Of a stretch of DNA of 64,000 bases, positions 63,791 to 64,000 are shown piece by piece. Position numbers and translations under genes: made by a program. Source of the stretch: Ryuthela nishihirai. Taxonomy: Eukaryota; Arthropoda; Arachnida; Araneae; Heptathelidae. The notes beneath the pieces were generated by a model. The model was not told where the DNA came from. It ran no database searches and saw nothing but the letters and a program-made list of their open reading frames with translations. The first letter of the stretch is position 1. Every line of letters starts with the position of its first letter. The stretch covers positions 26,160,483 to 26,224,482 of the forward strand of contig JAWZYU010000017.1 in assembly GCA_038380435.1 (NCBI GenBank), given 5' to 3'.

Positions 63791-64000
63791 CACTGCTGGC
63801 CATTAAAAGTGCAACACCAGGAAGAACTCATCAGATTGTCCCGAAATATACAAGATGGGTAGCCAATGGGAAAACGTGTGAATGATTCAGAGCGCAGCAC
63901 ATACGCACATCATGTGTGACAGTAACGCCTCCTGGAAATGGTATAAGAGGAGATTACAAAGAGCCGGTGTAAAGCACTGAAATTATGTTTGCCCTCAGTT
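63791..64000 (+). mobile_element. Tc1-like transposon, left end (runs off the window)
   Basis: CACTGCTGGCCATTAAAAGT followed by GCAACACC directly after TA (63789-63790) is a well-known type of Tc1-family terminus. An internal region with CAGAGCGCAGCACATACGCA follows, and an ATG at about 63986 that may start a transposase outside the window. It is unrelated in ends to MITE-1. Confidence 0.85.

Overview
This is a eukaryotic (animal) genomic window, not a prokaryotic one. It holds one recognisable host gene on the + strand, a class III transmembrane adenylyl cyclase. Four of its exons are visible (5576-5694, 23307-23418, 27544-27671, 62910-63068), each with canonical AG/GT borders and mutually compatible phases. 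Together they encode an almost continuous C1a catalytic domain, and the introns are about 17.6, 4.1 and 35.2 kb long. The exon wording (for example [20 protein letters not shown]) reminds me most of the arthropod Ac78C-type cyclase. An arthropod, perhaps a chelicerate, is therefore my best guess, but the sequence alone does not settle the organism. The gene continues beyond both ends of the window.

Almost everything else is repeat DNA inside the introns. The dominant family, called SINE-1 here, is a tRNA-derived SINE of about 385-396 bp. It has a tRNA-like head with A and B boxes, a long conserved body, and a 3' end in short AACCC-type repeats rather than poly(A). I count about 35 full, truncated, chimeric or decayed copies, many with exact target-site duplications (TSDs). 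A second tRNA-type SINE lies at 27178-27376. RTE-like non-LTR retrotransposon fragments carrying reverse-transcriptase motifs (FVDFKKAFDS, YADD, GRPRMRWAD) lie at 1640-3150 (-), 6818-8466 (+), 8510-8702 (-), 9043-9915 (-), 42978-43300 (+) and 63290-63790 (+). DNA transposons include a palindromic Tc1/mariner-type MITE (MITE-1, TA target) with about a dozen copies, a broken Tc1-like transposase at 24070-25030 (-) that one MITE-1 arm abuts, a second Tc1-like element entering at the right edge (63791-64000), several hAT-like non-autonomous elements with 8-bp TSDs, and other foldback elements.

Tandem arrays take up about 15 kb: a 35-bp satellite (11920-18010) with a higher-order pattern, a 128-bp array of about 18 units carried inside a hAT-like element (34222-36727), a MITE-derived array with 282/250-bp periods (38611-39708), a 109-bp satellite made of two related halves (50740-57510, about 60 units), and smaller minisatellites near 4.8, 31.4-32.2, 46.1 and 61.5-62.6 kb.

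Layout: 0-5.5 kb, SINE, RTE, minisatellite and a hAT-like element, then exon a. 5.7-23.3 kb, RTE and SINE nests, the 35-bp satellite, more SINEs, then exon b. 23.4-27.5 kb, SINEs and Tc1 remnants, then exon c. 27.7-62.9 kb, nested SINE, MITE and hAT-like elements plus the 128-bp and 109-bp arrays, then exon d. 63.1-64 kb, an RTE copy cut by a Tc1 end. I see no CRISPR array, operon or other system-like gene cluster. The novelty is in repeat biology: SINE tails amplified at a shared breakpoint, a SINE TSD of 44 bp, a triplicated Pol III B box, and satellites born inside transposons.
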